A DNA stretch of 64,000 nt from Chryseobacterium oncorhynchi (GTDB lineage Bacteria > Bacteroidota > Bacteroidia > Flavobacteriales > Weeksellaceae), in assembly GCF_002899895.1 (NCBI RefSeq), contig NZ_PPEI02000003.1, forward strand, positions 620,001 to 684,000, given 5' to 3'. Position 1 is the stretch's first letter, and every line of letters starts with the position of its first letter. Below the pieces are notes generated by a model. It was not told the origin of the DNA, searched no databases, and saw only the letters and a program-made list of their open reading frames with translations. Positions 44,362 to 55,362 of this stretch are shown one piece after another. A program made the translations under genes and the position numbers.

Positions 44362-44760
44362 ATGGTAACAGATCCAATTTCAGATTTCCTAACAAGAGTA
44401 AGGAACGCACAAAGCGCAGGCCACAAAGTGGTGGAAATTCCTGCATCGAAAATCAAAAAGGAGATTACTAAGATCTTATTTGATCAAGGGTATATCTTAA
44501 ACTACAAGTTTGAAGATAACGCTGTTCAAGGAGTGATCAAAATCGCTTTAAAGTACGACAAGCAAACTAGCAAACCTGCTATCAAGTCTATTCAAAGAGC
44601 TTCTAGACCAGGTTTGAGACAGTACAAAGGTTCTACTGAACTTCCAAGAGTACTAAACGGTTTGGGTATTTCTATCATCTCTACTTCTAAAGGAGTAATG
44701 ACTGACAAGAAAGCTAGAGAAGAGAAAGTAGGCGGTGAAGTAATCTGCTATGTTTATTAA
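44362..44760 (+). CDS. rpsH: 30S ribosomal protein S8
   Basis: S8 binds the 16S central domain and, in E. coli, represses the spc operon. The 132-residue protein starts MVTDPISDFLTRVRNAQ and ends with GLGISIISTSKGVMTDKKAREEKVGGEVICYV. It is the first gene after the internal hairpin. Confidence 0.98.
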   Translation: MVTDPISDFLTRVRNAQSAGHKVVEIPASKIKKEITKILFDQGYILNYKFEDNAVQGVIKIALKYDKQTSKPAIKSIQRASRPGLRQYKGSTELPRVLNGLGISIISTSKGVMTDKKAREEKVGGEVICYVY

Positions 44761-44777
44761 TTTTTAATCAGAGGAAA

Positions 44778-45323
44778 ATGTCAAGAATTGGTAAAGCAAT
44801 TATAACAATTCCAGCTGGAGTTACAGTCACTGAAAATAACGGTGTAGTAACAGTAAAAGGAGCTAAAGGAGAACTTTCTCAGGAGCTTACAGCAGGAATT
44901 ACTTTAGAACAGAAAGATGGTGAACTTAACGTAAACAGACCATCTGATTCTAAACAACACAAAGCGCTTCACGGTTTATACAGAGCGTTGATCGCCAACA
45001 TGATCGTAGGTGTATCAGAAGGTTTCGAAAAGAAACTAGAACTAGTAGGGGTAGGATACAGAGCTTCTCACACAGGTCAAAAACTTGAGTTAGCTTTAGG
45101 ATTCTCTCACGGTATCGTATTAGAACTTCCAGGTGAAGTGAAAATTGATACATTGACTGAAAAAGGTAAAAACCCAATTATTACTTTAGCGTCTCACGAC
45201 AAGCAACTTCTAGGAATGGTTACTGCAAAGATCCGTTCTTTCAGAAAGCCTGAGCCATACAAAGGAAAAGGTGTAAGATTCGTAGGAGAAATTGTTAGAC
45301 GTAAAGCTGGTAAATCTGCTTAA
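44778..45323 (+). CDS. rplF: 50S ribosomal protein L6
   Basis: L6 lies near the factor-binding site. The 181-residue protein has MSRIGKAIITIPAGVTVTE and the C-terminal EPYKGKGVRFVGEIVRRKAGKSA, the signature of the family. It has a normal length. Confidence 0.98.
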   Translation: MSRIGKAIITIPAGVTVTENNGVVTVKGAKGELSQELTAGITLEQKDGELNVNRPSDSKQHKALHGLYRALIANMIVGVSEGFEKKLELVGVGYRASHTGQKLELALGFSHGIVLELPGEVKIDTLTEKGKNPIITLASHDKQLLGMVTAKIRSFRKPEPYKGKGVRFVGEIVRRKAGKSA

Positions 45324-45338
45324 TAAATTATAAGTATT

Positions 45339-45692
45339 ATGGCATTAAGTAAATTAGAAAAAAGAATAAGAATCAAAAGAAGAGTAAGAGGGAAAATCTC
45401 TGGATCTTCTGAATTGCCAAGATTATCTGTATACAAAAGTAATAAGGAAATTTACGCTCAGTTAATCGATGATAAAAATGGTAAAACTTTAGCATCAGCT
45501 TCTTCTAGAGAGAAAGGTGTAGACGCTAAAGGTACTAAGACTGAAATTTCTGCTGCTGTTGGTAAAGCTATTGCTGCTAAAGCTATCGCTGCAGGAATCG
45601 GAAGTATTGTATTTGACAGAAACGGTTTCGTTTACCACGGTAGAGTAAAAGCTCTAGCTGATGGTGCGAGAGAAGGTGGACTTAAATTCTAA
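45339..45692 (+). CDS. rplR: 50S ribosomal protein L18
   Basis: L18 joins 5S rRNA to the large subunit. The 117-residue protein has [35 protein letters not shown] and ends with [26 protein letters not shown], as usual. Confidence 0.98.
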   Translation: MALSKLEKRIRIKRRVRGKISGSSELPRLSVYKSNKEIYAQLIDDKNGKTLASASSREKGVDAKGTKTEISAAVGKAIAAKAIAAGIGSIVFDRNGFVYHGRVKALADGAREGGLKF

Positions 45693-45711
45693 TCATTAAA
45701 TTTCGGAAAAT

Positions 45712-46233
45712 ATGTTAGGACTAGATAATATAGAAAGAGTAAAACCGGGAGGATTAGAATTAAAAGATCGTCTCGTAGCTGTTAACAGAGTAACAAAAGT
45801 AACTAAAGGGGGTAGAGCTTTCGGATTTTCTGCTATTGTTGTAGTAGGTAATGAAGAAGGTATTATTGGTTTCGGTTTAGGAAAATCTAAAGAAGTTGCT
45901 TCTGCAATTGCTAAAGCAGTTGAAGACGCTAAGAAAAACCTTGTGAAAGTTCCTGTAATGAACCACACTATTCCTCACCAAACTACTGCTAGATACGGTG
46001 GTGCAGATATCTTCTTAAGACCTGCTTCTCACGGTACAGGACTTATCGCCGGTGGTGCGGTAAGAGCAGTATTGGAATCAGCTGGTATTCACGATATCCT
46101 TTCAAAATCTAAAGGATCTTCTAACCCTCACAACGTGGTGAAAGCTACTTTCAAAGCGTTATTGGATATCAGAAGACCTGAAGAGATCGCTAGAATGAGA
46201 GGAGTTTCTCTAAGTAAAGTGTTTAACGGTTAA
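45712..46233 (+). CDS. rpsE: 30S ribosomal protein S5
   Basis: S5 is important for decoding fidelity and carries the spectinomycin contact loop. The 173-residue protein has [40 protein letters not shown] and the C-terminal [22 protein letters not shown]. It is followed by rpmD after 10 nt. Confidence 0.98.
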   Translation: MLGLDNIERVKPGGLELKDRLVAVNRVTKVTKGGRAFGFSAIVVVGNEEGIIGFGLGKSKEVASAIAKAVEDAKKNLVKVPVMNHTIPHQTTARYGGADIFLRPASHGTGLIAGGAVRAVLESAGIHDILSKSKGSSNPHNVVKATFKALLDIRRPEEIARMRGVSLSKVFNG

Positions 46234-46243
46234 TAATAAAACA

Positions 46244-46420
46244 ATGGCAACAATTAAAGTAAAACAAGTAAGAAGCGCTATTGGTAGAACAAAAACCCAA
46301 AAGAGAACGCTTGAAGCATTAGGATTAAAAAAACTTCACCAAGTTGTAGAACATGAAGCGACTCCTTCTATCTTAGGAATGATCGCTGCAGTAAGCCACT
46401 TACTTGAAGTTCAAAAATAA
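46244..46420 (+). CDS. rpmD: 50S ribosomal protein L30
   Basis: A short gene of 58 codons. The protein MATIKVKQVRSAIGRTKTQK, followed by RTLEALGLKKLHQVVEHEATPS and GMIAAVSHLLEVQK, is a clear L30 with its ferredoxin-like fold. It lies in the standard place between rpsE and rplO. Confidence 0.96.
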   Translation: MATIKVKQVRSAIGRTKTQKRTLEALGLKKLHQVVEHEATPSILGMIAAVSHLLEVQK

Positions 46421-46441
46421 TTTTATAAAAGAGAAATTAAA

Positions 46442-46891
46442 ATGAATTTAAATAATATACAACCTGCTGCAGGATCTACTTTCAACTCAAAGAGAATTGG
46501 TAGAGGTCAAGGTAGCGGAAAAGGAGGTACTTCAACAAAAGGACACAAAGGTCAGAAAGCTAGAGCTGGTTATTCTCAGAAAATCGGTTTCGAAGGTGGA
46601 CAGATGCCTTTACAAAGAAGATTACCTAAATTCGGATTCAAAAACGTAAACAGAAAAGAGTTTAGAGGAGTTAACCTTGATACTATTCAAACTTTAATCG
46701 AGAACAAATCCATCACTGGAGAGATCACGAAAGAAGTTTTAGTAGCGAACGGGATAGTTTCTAAAAACGAATTAGTGAAAATTATGGGTAGAGGAGAATT
46801 GAAATCTGCGGTTTCAATCTCTGCTGACAAGTTCACTAAATCTGCTGAAGAGCTTATTGCTAAGGCAGGTGGAAAAGCAATTACCTTATAA
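46442..46891 (+). CDS. rplO: 50S ribosomal protein L15
   Basis: L15 is a late-assembly 23S rRNA protein. The 149-residue protein has the N-terminal Gly-rich GRGQGSGKGGTSTKGHKGQKAR part and EGGQMPLQRRLPKFGFKN. The secY gene follows 9 nt later, as in most bacteria. Confidence 0.98.
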   Translation: MNLNNIQPAAGSTFNSKRIGRGQGSGKGGTSTKGHKGQKARAGYSQKIGFEGGQMPLQRRLPKFGFKNVNRKEFRGVNLDTIQTLIENKSITGEITKEVLVANGIVSKNELVKIMGRGELKSAVSISADKFTKSAEELIAKAGGKAITL

Positions 46892-46900
46892 TACTTACTA

Positions 46901-48280
46901 ATGAAAGAATTTATACAAACACTTAAAAATATATGGAGCCTAAAGGAGTTAAGAGATAAAATTCTCTTTACGTTAGGTATTATCCTTGTGTATAGATTCG
47001 CATCTTATATCTCACTTCCCGCAATTAATCTTGCAGAGGTGGGAGATCTCTTAGAGCATTATAAAAATCAAGGCGGTAACAAGCAAGGAGCAGGTCTCCT
47101 TGGCTTGCTTTCGTCGTTTACGGGGGGAGCTTTCAGCCACGCTTCCGTAATGGCGTTGGGTATCATGCCTTATATTTCTGCTTCTATTATTGTTCAGTTG
47201 ATGGGGATGGCTATTCCTTATCTTCAGAAGCTTCAGAAAGATGGAGAGTCAGGTAGAAATACATTGAACCAAATTACAAGATGGTTAACGATTGGAGTTT
47301 GTCTGGTACAGGCACCTTCTTACTTAACTTCTATTACTCAATTATTCTTACCGTATGCTCAGTTCCAATCTGCATATTTTGTAGAACCAAATTCAATCAT
47401 GTTCTGGTTACCAAGTATTGTTATCTTGGTAGGTGGTTCAGTATTCGCAATGTGGTTAGGTGAAAAGATTACCGATAAGGGAATCGGAAATGGTATCTCT
47501 ATCCTTATTATGGTGGGGATCCTTTCAAGATTACCTGAGGCATTCGTACAGGAGATGGCCGTGCAGAACGGAAAAGGAGGAATGGGATCTATCATGATCC
47601 TTATTGAAGTATTATTCTGGATGTTAGTTGTTCTTTTAGCCGTGATTTTATCAGTGGCTGTTAGAAAAATTCCAATTCAGTATGTAAGCAGAGCTCAAGC
47701 AAGAGGAGGTGTAAACAAAAATCTTATGCAGGGAGCAAGACAATGGATTCCATTGAAAGTAAATGCTGCTGGTGTAATGCCGATTATCTTTGCTCAGGCA
47801 TTGATGTTCGTACCAGGATTATTAACAAAATTCGATGAATCTAATACCTTTCTTGCAGGTTTCAAAAATGTTTTTAGCTGGCAATACAATGTATTGTTTG
47901 CGCTATTAATTATTATCTTCTCATTTTTCTATACTGCAATTACAATTCCGGTAAACCAAATGGCTGATGACTTGAAGAGAAATGGAGGTTTAGTACCAAA
48001 AGTAAGACCCGGAAAAGAGACCGCTGATTATTTAGATGATATTTTATCAAAAATTACCTTGCCAGGTGCAATTTTTTTATCTATCTTTGCAGTCCTTCCT
48101 GCAATTGTGCATGGAAGCTTTGTTCAGACAGATGCGTTTGCCTTGTTTTTCGGGGGAACGTCGCTATTAATCATGGTGGGTGTAATTTTAGATACAGTTC
48201 AACAGATTAATACATATCTGCTGAACCATCATTATGATGGCTTAATGCAGTCTAAATTATCAAGAACGACTGGATATTAA
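46901..48280 (+). CDS. secY: Preprotein translocase subunit SecY
   Basis: SecY is the pore of the Sec translocon. The 459-residue polytopic protein has ten membrane helices, the early LGIILVYRFASYISLPAI helix, the plug region GGAFSHASVMALGIMPYISASIIVQL, and a later cytosolic loop RKIPIQYVSRAQARGG. No adk or map lies between it and infA, which follows after 3 nt. Confidence 0.98.
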   Translation: MKEFIQTLKNIWSLKELRDKILFTLGIILVYRFASYISLPAINLAEVGDLLEHYKNQGGNKQGAGLLGLLSSFTGGAFSHASVMALGIMPYISASIIVQLMGMAIPYLQKLQKDGESGRNTLNQITRWLTIGVCLVQAPSYLTSITQLFLPYAQFQSAYFVEPNSIMFWLPSIVILVGGSVFAMWLGEKITDKGIGNGISILIMVGILSRLPEAFVQEMAVQNGKGGMGSIMILIEVLFWMLVVLLAVILSVAVRKIPIQYVSRAQARGGVNKNLMQGARQWIPLKVNAAGVMPIIFAQALMFVPGLLTKFDESNTFLAGFKNVFSWQYNVLFALLIIIFSFFYTAITIPVNQMADDLKRNGGLVPKVRPGKETADYLDDILSKITLPGAIFLSIFAVLPAIVHGSFVQTDAFALFFGGTSLLIMVGVILDTVQQINTYLLNHHYDGLMQSKLSRTTGY

Positions 48281-48283
48281 TTT

Positions 48284-48499
48284 ATGGCGAAACAAAAACA
48301 TATCGAACAAGACGGCGTTATCACGGAAGCACTTTCGAACGCCCAGTTCCGTGTAGAGCTGGAGAATGGGCATATACTTATCGCTCATATTTCCGGTAAA
48401 ATGAGAATGCATTATATTAAACTTTTACCTGGTGATAAGGTGAAATTAGAAATGTCTCCCTATGATTTAACAAAAGGGAGAATCACATTTAGATACTAA
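48284..48499 (+). CDS. infA: Translation initiation factor IF-1
   Basis: IF-1 blocks the A site during initiation. The 71-residue OB-fold protein has [37 protein letters not shown] and [14 protein letters not shown], all typical. It sits between secY and rpmJ. Confidence 0.98.
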   Translation: MAKQKHIEQDGVITEALSNAQFRVELENGHILIAHISGKMRMHYIKLLPGDKVKLEMSPYDLTKGRITFRY

Positions 48500-48561
48500 A
48501 CAATTAGCCAAATGGAATGCACATTCCATTTGGCATTTGTTAAAAAATAAATACTATCAAA

Positions 48562-48678
48562 ATGAAAGTAAGAGCATCAATTAAAAAAAGAAGCGCTGAT
48601 TGCAAAATTGTACGCAGAAAAGGTGTACTGTTCGTAATCAACAAGAAGAACCCAAAATTTAAACAAAGACAAGGTTAA
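48562..48678 (+). CDS. rpmJ: 50S ribosomal protein L36, zinc-free form
   Basis: A 38-codon gene, [20 protein letters not shown] then [18 protein letters not shown]. In the zinc-binding form three cysteines and a histidine hold Zn; here only C14 remains (positions that are usually Cys, Cys and His are replaced, e.g. VIN and PKF), so this is a zinc-independent type. It lies 9 nt before rpsM. Confidence 0.96.
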   Translation: MKVRASIKKRSADCKIVRRKGVLFVINKKNPKFKQRQG

Positions 48679-48687
48679 CATTAAATT

Positions 48688-49065
48688 ATGGCGAGAATTG
48701 CAGGTATTGATTTACCAAAAAACAAAAGAGGTGTTATCGGTTTAACTTACATCTATGGAGTAGGAAGAAATACTTCTTCTGAAATCCTTAAAGCTGCCGG
48801 TATCAGCGAAGACAAGAAAGTCAACGAATGGAATGACGATGAATTGGCTGCAATCAGAACATATATCTCTGAAAACGTAAAAGTAGAAGGAGAATTAAGA
48901 TCTGAAGTGCAATTGAACATCAAGAGATTGATGGACATAGGATGCCAACGAGGAATACGTCACAGACTAGGATTACCTTTAAGAGGCCAGAGAACGAAAA
49001 ACAACTCTAGAACCCGAAAAGGAAAGAGAAAAACTGTTGCTAACAAGAAAAAAGCTAGTAAATAA
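48688..49065 (+). CDS. rpsM: 30S ribosomal protein S13
   Basis: S13 contacts tRNA and the large subunit. The 125-residue protein has [26 protein letters not shown] and [24 protein letters not shown], the family end. It starts the alpha-operon part of the cluster. Confidence 0.98.
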   Translation: MARIAGIDLPKNKRGVIGLTYIYGVGRNTSSEILKAAGISEDKKVNEWNDDELAAIRTYISENVKVEGELRSEVQLNIKRLMDIGCQRGIRHRLGLPLRGQRTKNNSRTRKGKRKTVANKKKASK

Positions 49066-49077
49066 TCGTTAGGAATT

Positions 49078-49467
49078 ATGGCAAAACAAACTAAAGTAGT
49101 TAAAAAAAGAAAAGTAAAAGTTGAAGCTATTGGTGAAGCACATATTCAAGCTTCTTTCAATAACATCATCATTTCTTTAACAAATAAAAACGGAGAGGTT
49201 ATCTCTTGGGCTTCTGCCGGTAAAATGGGTTTCAGAGGTTCTAAAAAGAATACTCCATTTGCTGCTCAAATGGCAGCTGAAAATTGCTCTGCTGTAGCTC
49301 ACGAAGCTGGTTTAAGAAGAGTAAAGGTGTTTGTAAAAGGTCCAGGTGCAGGTAGAGAATCTGCTATCAGATCTATTCACAATTCAGGTATTGAAGTAAG
49401 TGAAATCGTTGATGTGACTCCTATGCCACACAACGGATGTAGACCACCAAAAAGAAGAAGAGTTTAA
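49078..49467 (+). CDS. rpsK: 30S ribosomal protein S11
   Basis: S11 is part of the platform near the E site. The 129-residue protein has [39 protein letters not shown] and ends with [17 protein letters not shown]. Confidence 0.98.
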   Translation: MAKQTKVVKKRKVKVEAIGEAHIQASFNNIIISLTNKNGEVISWASAGKMGFRGSKKNTPFAAQMAAENCSAVAHEAGLRRVKVFVKGPGAGRESAIRSIHNSGIEVSEIVDVTPMPHNGCRPPKRRRV

Positions 49468-49486
49468 TTTTTAGAATTTACCCATT

Positions 49487-50095
49487 ATGGCAAGATATAT
49501 TGGACCTAAAACTAAGATTGCTAGAAAGTTTGGTGCTGCAATCTACGGAGATGATAAAAACTTCGAAAAGAGAAAAAACCAACCGCCAGGACAACACGGT
49601 CCTAACAAGAGAAGAGGTGCTAAAAAATCAGAATATGCAGTTCAGTTAGCTGAAAAACAAAAAGCTAAATATACTTATGGTATTTTAGAAAGACAGTTTG
49701 CTAACTTATTTGAAAAAGCACACAGAAGTAAAGGGGTAACAGGGGAAGTTCTATTACAACTTTGTGAATCAAGATTGGATAACGTTGTATATAGATTAGG
49801 TTTTGCTAAAACTAGATCTGGTGCAAGACAATTGGTTTCTCACAGACACATCACTGTGAACGGAGAAATCCTTAACATCCCTTCTTATTTGGTAAAAGCT
49901 GGTGATATAATCACTGTAAGAGAAAAGTCTAAGTCTCTTGAGGTTGTTACCAACGCATTGGCTTCTAAGTCAAACTATGAGTGGTTACAATTCAACGATG
50001 AGAAGAAAGAAGGTACTTTCATTTCTGCTCCTGAAAGAATCCAAATTCCGGAGGACATTAAGGAGAACCTTATCGTCGAACTTTACTCTAAATAA
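49487..50095 (+). CDS. rpsD: 30S ribosomal protein S4, zinc-free form
   Basis: S4 is a primary 16S rRNA binder. The 202-residue protein has the S4 RNA-binding domain ([31 protein letters not shown]) and lacks the N-terminal zinc cysteines found in some bacteria. It lies between rpsK and rpoA as in alpha operons. Confidence 0.98.
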   Translation: MARYIGPKTKIARKFGAAIYGDDKNFEKRKNQPPGQHGPNKRRGAKKSEYAVQLAEKQKAKYTYGILERQFANLFEKAHRSKGVTGEVLLQLCESRLDNVVYRLGFAKTRSGARQLVSHRHITVNGEILNIPSYLVKAGDIITVREKSKSLEVVTNALASKSNYEWLQFNDEKKEGTFISAPERIQIPEDIKENLIVELYSK

Positions 50096-50128
50096 TTTTT
50101 TAATCAAATTTTTGCTCAACCCAATAAT

Positions 50129-51124
50129 ATGGCAATTTTACAATTCATAAAACCCGATAAAGTAATTTTACTTAACTCTGATGAATTTAAAGGTCAATTC
50201 GAATTCAGACCTTTAGAACCAGGTTTCGGGCTTACAATCGGTAATGCTTTGAGAAGAGTGTTGCTTTCTTCTCTGGAAGGATACGCTATTTCATCTATCA
50301 AAATAGAAGGTGTAGAGCACGAATTTTCAACTATTCCAGGAGTAATCGAAGACGTTACCGAAATTATTCTTAACCTTAAGCAGGTTAGATTAAAAGCTTC
50401 AGCAGAAGGCCAGGCTAACGAGCAGGTTGTTGCTAAAGTTTCAGGTCAAACGATTATTACTGCTGGTGATTTAGGAAAATCGATCAACGGATTTGAGGTC
50501 TTAAACCCGGATTTAGTGATTTGTAACCTAAATAGTGATGTAACTTTCGAAATTACTTTCAATATTGAAAAAGGTAGAGGGTATGTTCCTTCGGAACAAA
50601 ATAAGTCTAACAATGCACCTGTAGGTACTATTGCTATTGACTCTATTTTTACGCCGATCAAGAAAGTACAATACAGCATTGAAAATTATCGTGTAGAGCA
50701 AAAAACAGACTACGAAAAACTTGTATTAGATATAGAAACTGATGGGTCTATTAGCCCTCAGAACGCTTTAACAGAAGCTTCTAAGATATTAATTTATCAC
50801 TTCATGTTATTCTCTGATGAGAGAATAACGCTTGAAACTGAAGCTGTAAAAGCATCTATCCAATACGATGAAGAGACACTTCACACAAGACAACTTCTTA
50901 AGTCTAAATTAGCAGATATGGATCTTTCAGTAAGAGCCCTTAACTGTCTAAAAGCAGCTGAAGTAGAAACTCTTGGAGAACTTGTTTCTTACAGTAAGTC
51001 TGATTTGATGAAATTCAGAAATTTTGGTAAAAAATCTTTGACAGAACTAGAAGAATTAGTGCATTCAAAAGGTCTTAACTTCGGTTTCGACGTTGCAAAA
51101 TATAAGTTAGACGCTGATAAATAA
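50129..51124 (+). CDS. rpoA: RNA polymerase alpha subunit
   Basis: Alpha dimerises to start core-polymerase assembly. The 331-residue protein has the N-terminal [26 protein letters not shown] dimerisation helix and the C-terminal domain with [37 protein letters not shown], including helix-hairpin-helix contacts to DNA and activators. Confidence 0.98.
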   Translation: MAILQFIKPDKVILLNSDEFKGQFEFRPLEPGFGLTIGNALRRVLLSSLEGYAISSIKIEGVEHEFSTIPGVIEDVTEIILNLKQVRLKASAEGQANEQVVAKVSGQTIITAGDLGKSINGFEVLNPDLVICNLNSDVTFEITFNIEKGRGYVPSEQNKSNNAPVGTIAIDSIFTPIKKVQYSIENYRVEQKTDYEKLVLDIETDGSISPQNALTEASKILIYHFMLFSDERITLETEAVKASIQYDEETLHTRQLLKSKLADMDLSVRALNCLKAAEVETLGELVSYSKSDLMKFRNFGKKSLTELEELVHSKGLNFGFDVAKYKLDADK

Positions 51125-51130
51125 TTAATA

Positions 51131-51643
51131 ATGAGACACGGTAAAAAATTCAATCACTTAGGAAGAACAGCTTCTCACAGAAGTGCTTTACTTTCTAATA
51201 TGGCTTGTTCTCTAATTGAGCATAAAAGAATCAACACTACTGTAGCTAAAGCAAAAGCTTTAAGAGTATATGTTGAGCCTCTATTAACAAAAGCAAAAGA
51301 AGATACTACACATAACAGAAGAGTAGTATTCTCTTACCTTCAAAATAAATTTGCGGTTGCTGAATTATTCAGAACTGTAGCTCCAAAAATCGCTGAAAGA
51401 AACGGTGGTTATACAAGAATCATTAAGACAGGTTTCAGACCAGGTGATGCTGCTGATATGGCTCTTATCGAATTGGTAGATTTCAACGAGCTTTACAACC
51501 CTAATGCTGAAGAGAAAAAAGTTACAAGAAGAAGCAGAAGATCTACGCCAGCTAAAGCAACAGTTGTTGCTGATGCTCCAGCAGTAGAAGAAAAAGTAGA
51601 AGAAGCTAAAGCTGACACTACTGAAGAAAAAACTGAAGAATAA
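51131..51643 (+). CDS. rplQ: 50S ribosomal protein L17 with acidic tail
   Basis: L17 lies on the solvent side of the tunnel exit. Residues 1-120 are standard ([28 protein letters not shown]). The last 45 or so form an Ala/Glu/Lys-rich, mostly acidic extension ([19 protein letters not shown]) that E. coli lacks. A terminator follows. Confidence 0.98.
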   Translation: MRHGKKFNHLGRTASHRSALLSNMACSLIEHKRINTTVAKAKALRVYVEPLLTKAKEDTTHNRRVVFSYLQNKFAVAELFRTVAPKIAERNGGYTRIIKTGFRPGDAADMALIELVDFNELYNPNAEEKKVTRRSRRSTPAKATVVADAPAVEEKVEEAKADTTEEKTEE

Positions 51644-51665
51644 TATTCATTCAGATATAAAATGA

Positions 51666-51694
51666 AAACCATCCAGAATCTGGATGGTTTTTTG
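51666..51694 (+). terminator. Terminator of the ribosomal operon
   Basis: AAACCATCCA (51666-51675) and TGGATGGTTT (51681-51690) form a 10-bp stem with a 5-nt loop followed by TTTTG. It ends the nearly 14-kb ribosomal run. Confidence 0.9.
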
Positions 51695-51715
51695 TTTTTA
51701 GAGATAACCAGTTTT

Positions 51716-52150
51716 TTATATTTTCGTTCTTTTCAGTTCAATAATATTACTTCCTTGCTCAAGATGAAGGCTGTCTCCTTTTACCCTTACGGTCATATCA
51801 TCTTTCTTATAGATGGTTTCCTCCCCTTTAGTTTCAGTTTTAGGAAGAGTAAATGTTTTTTTGTTGCTGGTAATAGCTACTGTACTTTCCTTTGGGTCAT
51901 TCTTAAATATAACCTTTACCAAGGTTCCGTCCGTAGCTTTATAAACAAAATCTGTTTTTTCAATTTTCTTTCCGTTTACATCTAGTGTTGATGAGCTTTG
52001 TGTTACAGAATCAATTTTTCCATTGTTATCAGTAACCAATGTTTCCGAGCTATCTGTTTTAATTACACTTTTGTTTCCGCTTTCACTTTTTTTGCAGCTT
52101 GTAAGTAGTAGGGCAGAAGCTGAAACTGCTATTAAAAGTCCTTTTTTCAT
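51716..52150 (-). CDS. Lipoprotein of unknown function
   Basis: A 144-residue lipoprotein (lipobox LTSC, C19, then KKSESG) has a Ser/Thr/Asp-rich N-terminal half and a beta-rich second half (FVYKATDGTLVKVIF, STVAITSNKKTFTLP, MTVRVKGDSLHLEQG). No family is recognised. It converges with the ribosomal operon and is divergent from eno. Confidence 0.65.
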   Translation of the reverse strand: MKKGLLIAVSASALLLTSCKKSESGNKSVIKTDSSETLVTDNNGKIDSVTQSSSTLDVNGKKIEKTDFVYKATDGTLVKVIFKNDPKESTVAITSNKKTFTLPKTETKGEETIYKKDDMTVRVKGDSLHLEQGSNIIELKRTKI

Positions 52151-52391
52151 AATGGTTATTTTTTATGTATCGAATATTGGTTTTTATTCCTATAATGAAG
52201 AATTTAATTATTTTAATGAAATCAAAAAGTAAACCAACAACGTTAATTTTACATTTAAAAATTACATGAAAACGAAAGGATACCTGTAATTTTTTATATT
52301 GAATCTTTACGCAATTGGAATTTACAAAATTAACGAAAATTTAACTCTGAATTTGTCCTAAAAGATCGATGCGAAATGCCCCTTTAAAGTT

Positions 52392-52409
52392 TATTTTTGA
52401 TTAAATTTG
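52392..52409 (+). promoter_or_regulatory. Candidate -7 elements for eno
   Basis: Two overlapping-region candidates occur: TATTTTTG at 52392-52399 and TAAATTTG at 52402-52409, each matching TAnnTTTG. I find no TTG at the right distance for either, so the actual one is uncertain. Confidence 0.4.
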
Positions 52410-52427
52410 TGTAAACTAAAAAAATAA

Positions 52428-53723
<1,296 letters not shown>

Positions 53724-53804
53724 TTGAATTTATAAATAACGGCAAGCGATAATTTTTGTTTGCCGTATTTTATGGAAAGTAGTATATTTAAAAAAAAATA
53801 AATA

Positions 53805-55091
53805 ATGTCAGACAACAAAGTAATATTGAATTACGACGGTAATTCATATGAATATCCTATCGTGGATAGTACTATCGGAGACAGAGGGATTGATATTTCA
53901 AAATTAAGAGACCAGACAGGTTTAATCACTCTGGATTTAGGTTACAAAAATACTGGAGCTACTATTAGCGACATCACTTACTTAGACGGAGATAAAGGAG
54001 AATTATTCTACAGAGGTTATCCAATCGAGCAGATTGCTGAGAAATCTAACTTCACAGAAGTAATGTATCTTTTATTACATGGAGAATTGCCTACTCAGGA
54101 TCAATTTACTTCTTTCGACAACAACATTAAAAAATATAACTTCATCGCAGATGAGATGAAAAAGATCATTGATGTTTTTCCTCGTTCTGCTCACCCTATG
54201 GGAGTTTTATCTTCTATGACTTCTGCTTTGACAGCTTTCAACCCGAAAGCAGTTAATGTAAACTCTAAAGAAGAAATGGATCATGCTGCTGAGCTAATGA
54301 TCGCTAAGTTCTCTCACCTTTGTGCTTGGACTTACAGAAAAACTCAAGGTTTACCATTAAACCATGGAGATAACAACCTAAACTACGTAGAGAACTTCTA
54401 CAAAATGGCATTCAGATTACCAAATGCTGATTTTGAAATAGATCCAATTGTTGTAGGTGCTTTAGATAAATTATTAATCCTTCACGCTGACCACGAGCAA
54501 AACTGTTCTACTTCTACAGTAAGAATGGTAGGTTCTGCACATACAGGTCTTTTTGCTTCTGTTTCTGCTGGGGTATCTGCACTTTGGGGACCTCTTCACG
54601 GTGGAGCTAACCAAGCAGTAATCGAAATGCTTGAGCTAATCGAAAAAGATGGTGGTGATGTATCTAAATATGTTGCTAAAGCTAAAGATAAAAACGATAG
54701 CTTCCGTCTAATGGGATTCGGACACAGAGTTTACAAAAACTTCGACCCAAGAGCAAAAATCATCAAAAAAGCTGCTGACGATATCCTTACTGCATTAGGT
54801 ATTCAGGATAAAGCTCTTGACATTGCAATGCAGTTAGAAAGAGTAGCACTTGAGGATGAGTACTTCATTGAAAGAAAACTATATCCAAACGTAGACTTCT
54901 ATTCAGGTATCATCTACAGAGCATTAGGAATTCCTACAGAAATGTTCACTGTAATGTTTGCATTAGGAAGACTTCCGGGATGGATTTCTCAGTGGAAAGA
55001 AATGAGATTGAAAGGAGACCCAATCGGAAGACCAAGACAGGTTTACCAAGGTGCTCAAGAAAGAAACTACATCAATATTACAAACAGATAA
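53805..55091 (+). CDS. gltA: Citrate synthase
   Basis: Condenses oxaloacetate and acetyl-CoA to citrate in the TCA cycle. The 428-residue hexameric-type protein has the catalytic histidines in HADHEQNCSTSTVRM and GFGHRVYKNFDPRA, and GPLHGGANQAVIEML, with the catalytic aspartate in the VDFYSG segment. A strong terminator follows. Confidence 0.97.
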   Translation: MSDNKVILNYDGNSYEYPIVDSTIGDRGIDISKLRDQTGLITLDLGYKNTGATISDITYLDGDKGELFYRGYPIEQIAEKSNFTEVMYLLLHGELPTQDQFTSFDNNIKKYNFIADEMKKIIDVFPRSAHPMGVLSSMTSALTAFNPKAVNVNSKEEMDHAAELMIAKFSHLCAWTYRKTQGLPLNHGDNNLNYVENFYKMAFRLPNADFEIDPIVVGALDKLLILHADHEQNCSTSTVRMVGSAHTGLFASVSAGVSALWGPLHGGANQAVIEMLELIEKDGGDVSKYVAKAKDKNDSFRLMGFGHRVYKNFDPRAKIIKKAADDILTALGIQDKALDIAMQLERVALEDEYFIERKLYPNVDFYSGIIYRALGIPTEMFTVMFALGRLPGWISQWKEMRLKGDPIGRPRQVYQGAQERNYINITNR

Positions 55092-55110
55092 TTTCGGTTT
55101 CTATAATAAA

Positions 55111-55140
55111 AAAATCCCAAAGCTTGCTTTGGGATTTTTT
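55111..55140 (+). terminator. gltA terminator
   Basis: AAATCCCAAAGC (55112-55123) and GCTTTGGGATTT (55126-55137) pair with a 2-nt gap, followed by T residues. The A/T runs on both sides would allow function in both directions. Confidence 0.85.
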
Positions 55141-55362
55141 TATTGATGTTGATGACAAAATTTTATTTTTGATGAAATGTATATATGTCTGATATTAAAT
55201 AAATTATTAAATTTACTTTTGCAAAATATAGGTTTCAAATAAAGCCAGATGATGGATGTTTATTGATGAAGTGGTTTAAAGGTCATTGTTATTGATCAGG
55301 CACTAGTGTAGTTTTTGAAGCCATTTGAGCAACTTTTTGTTTAATATAAAAAATAATAGGTA

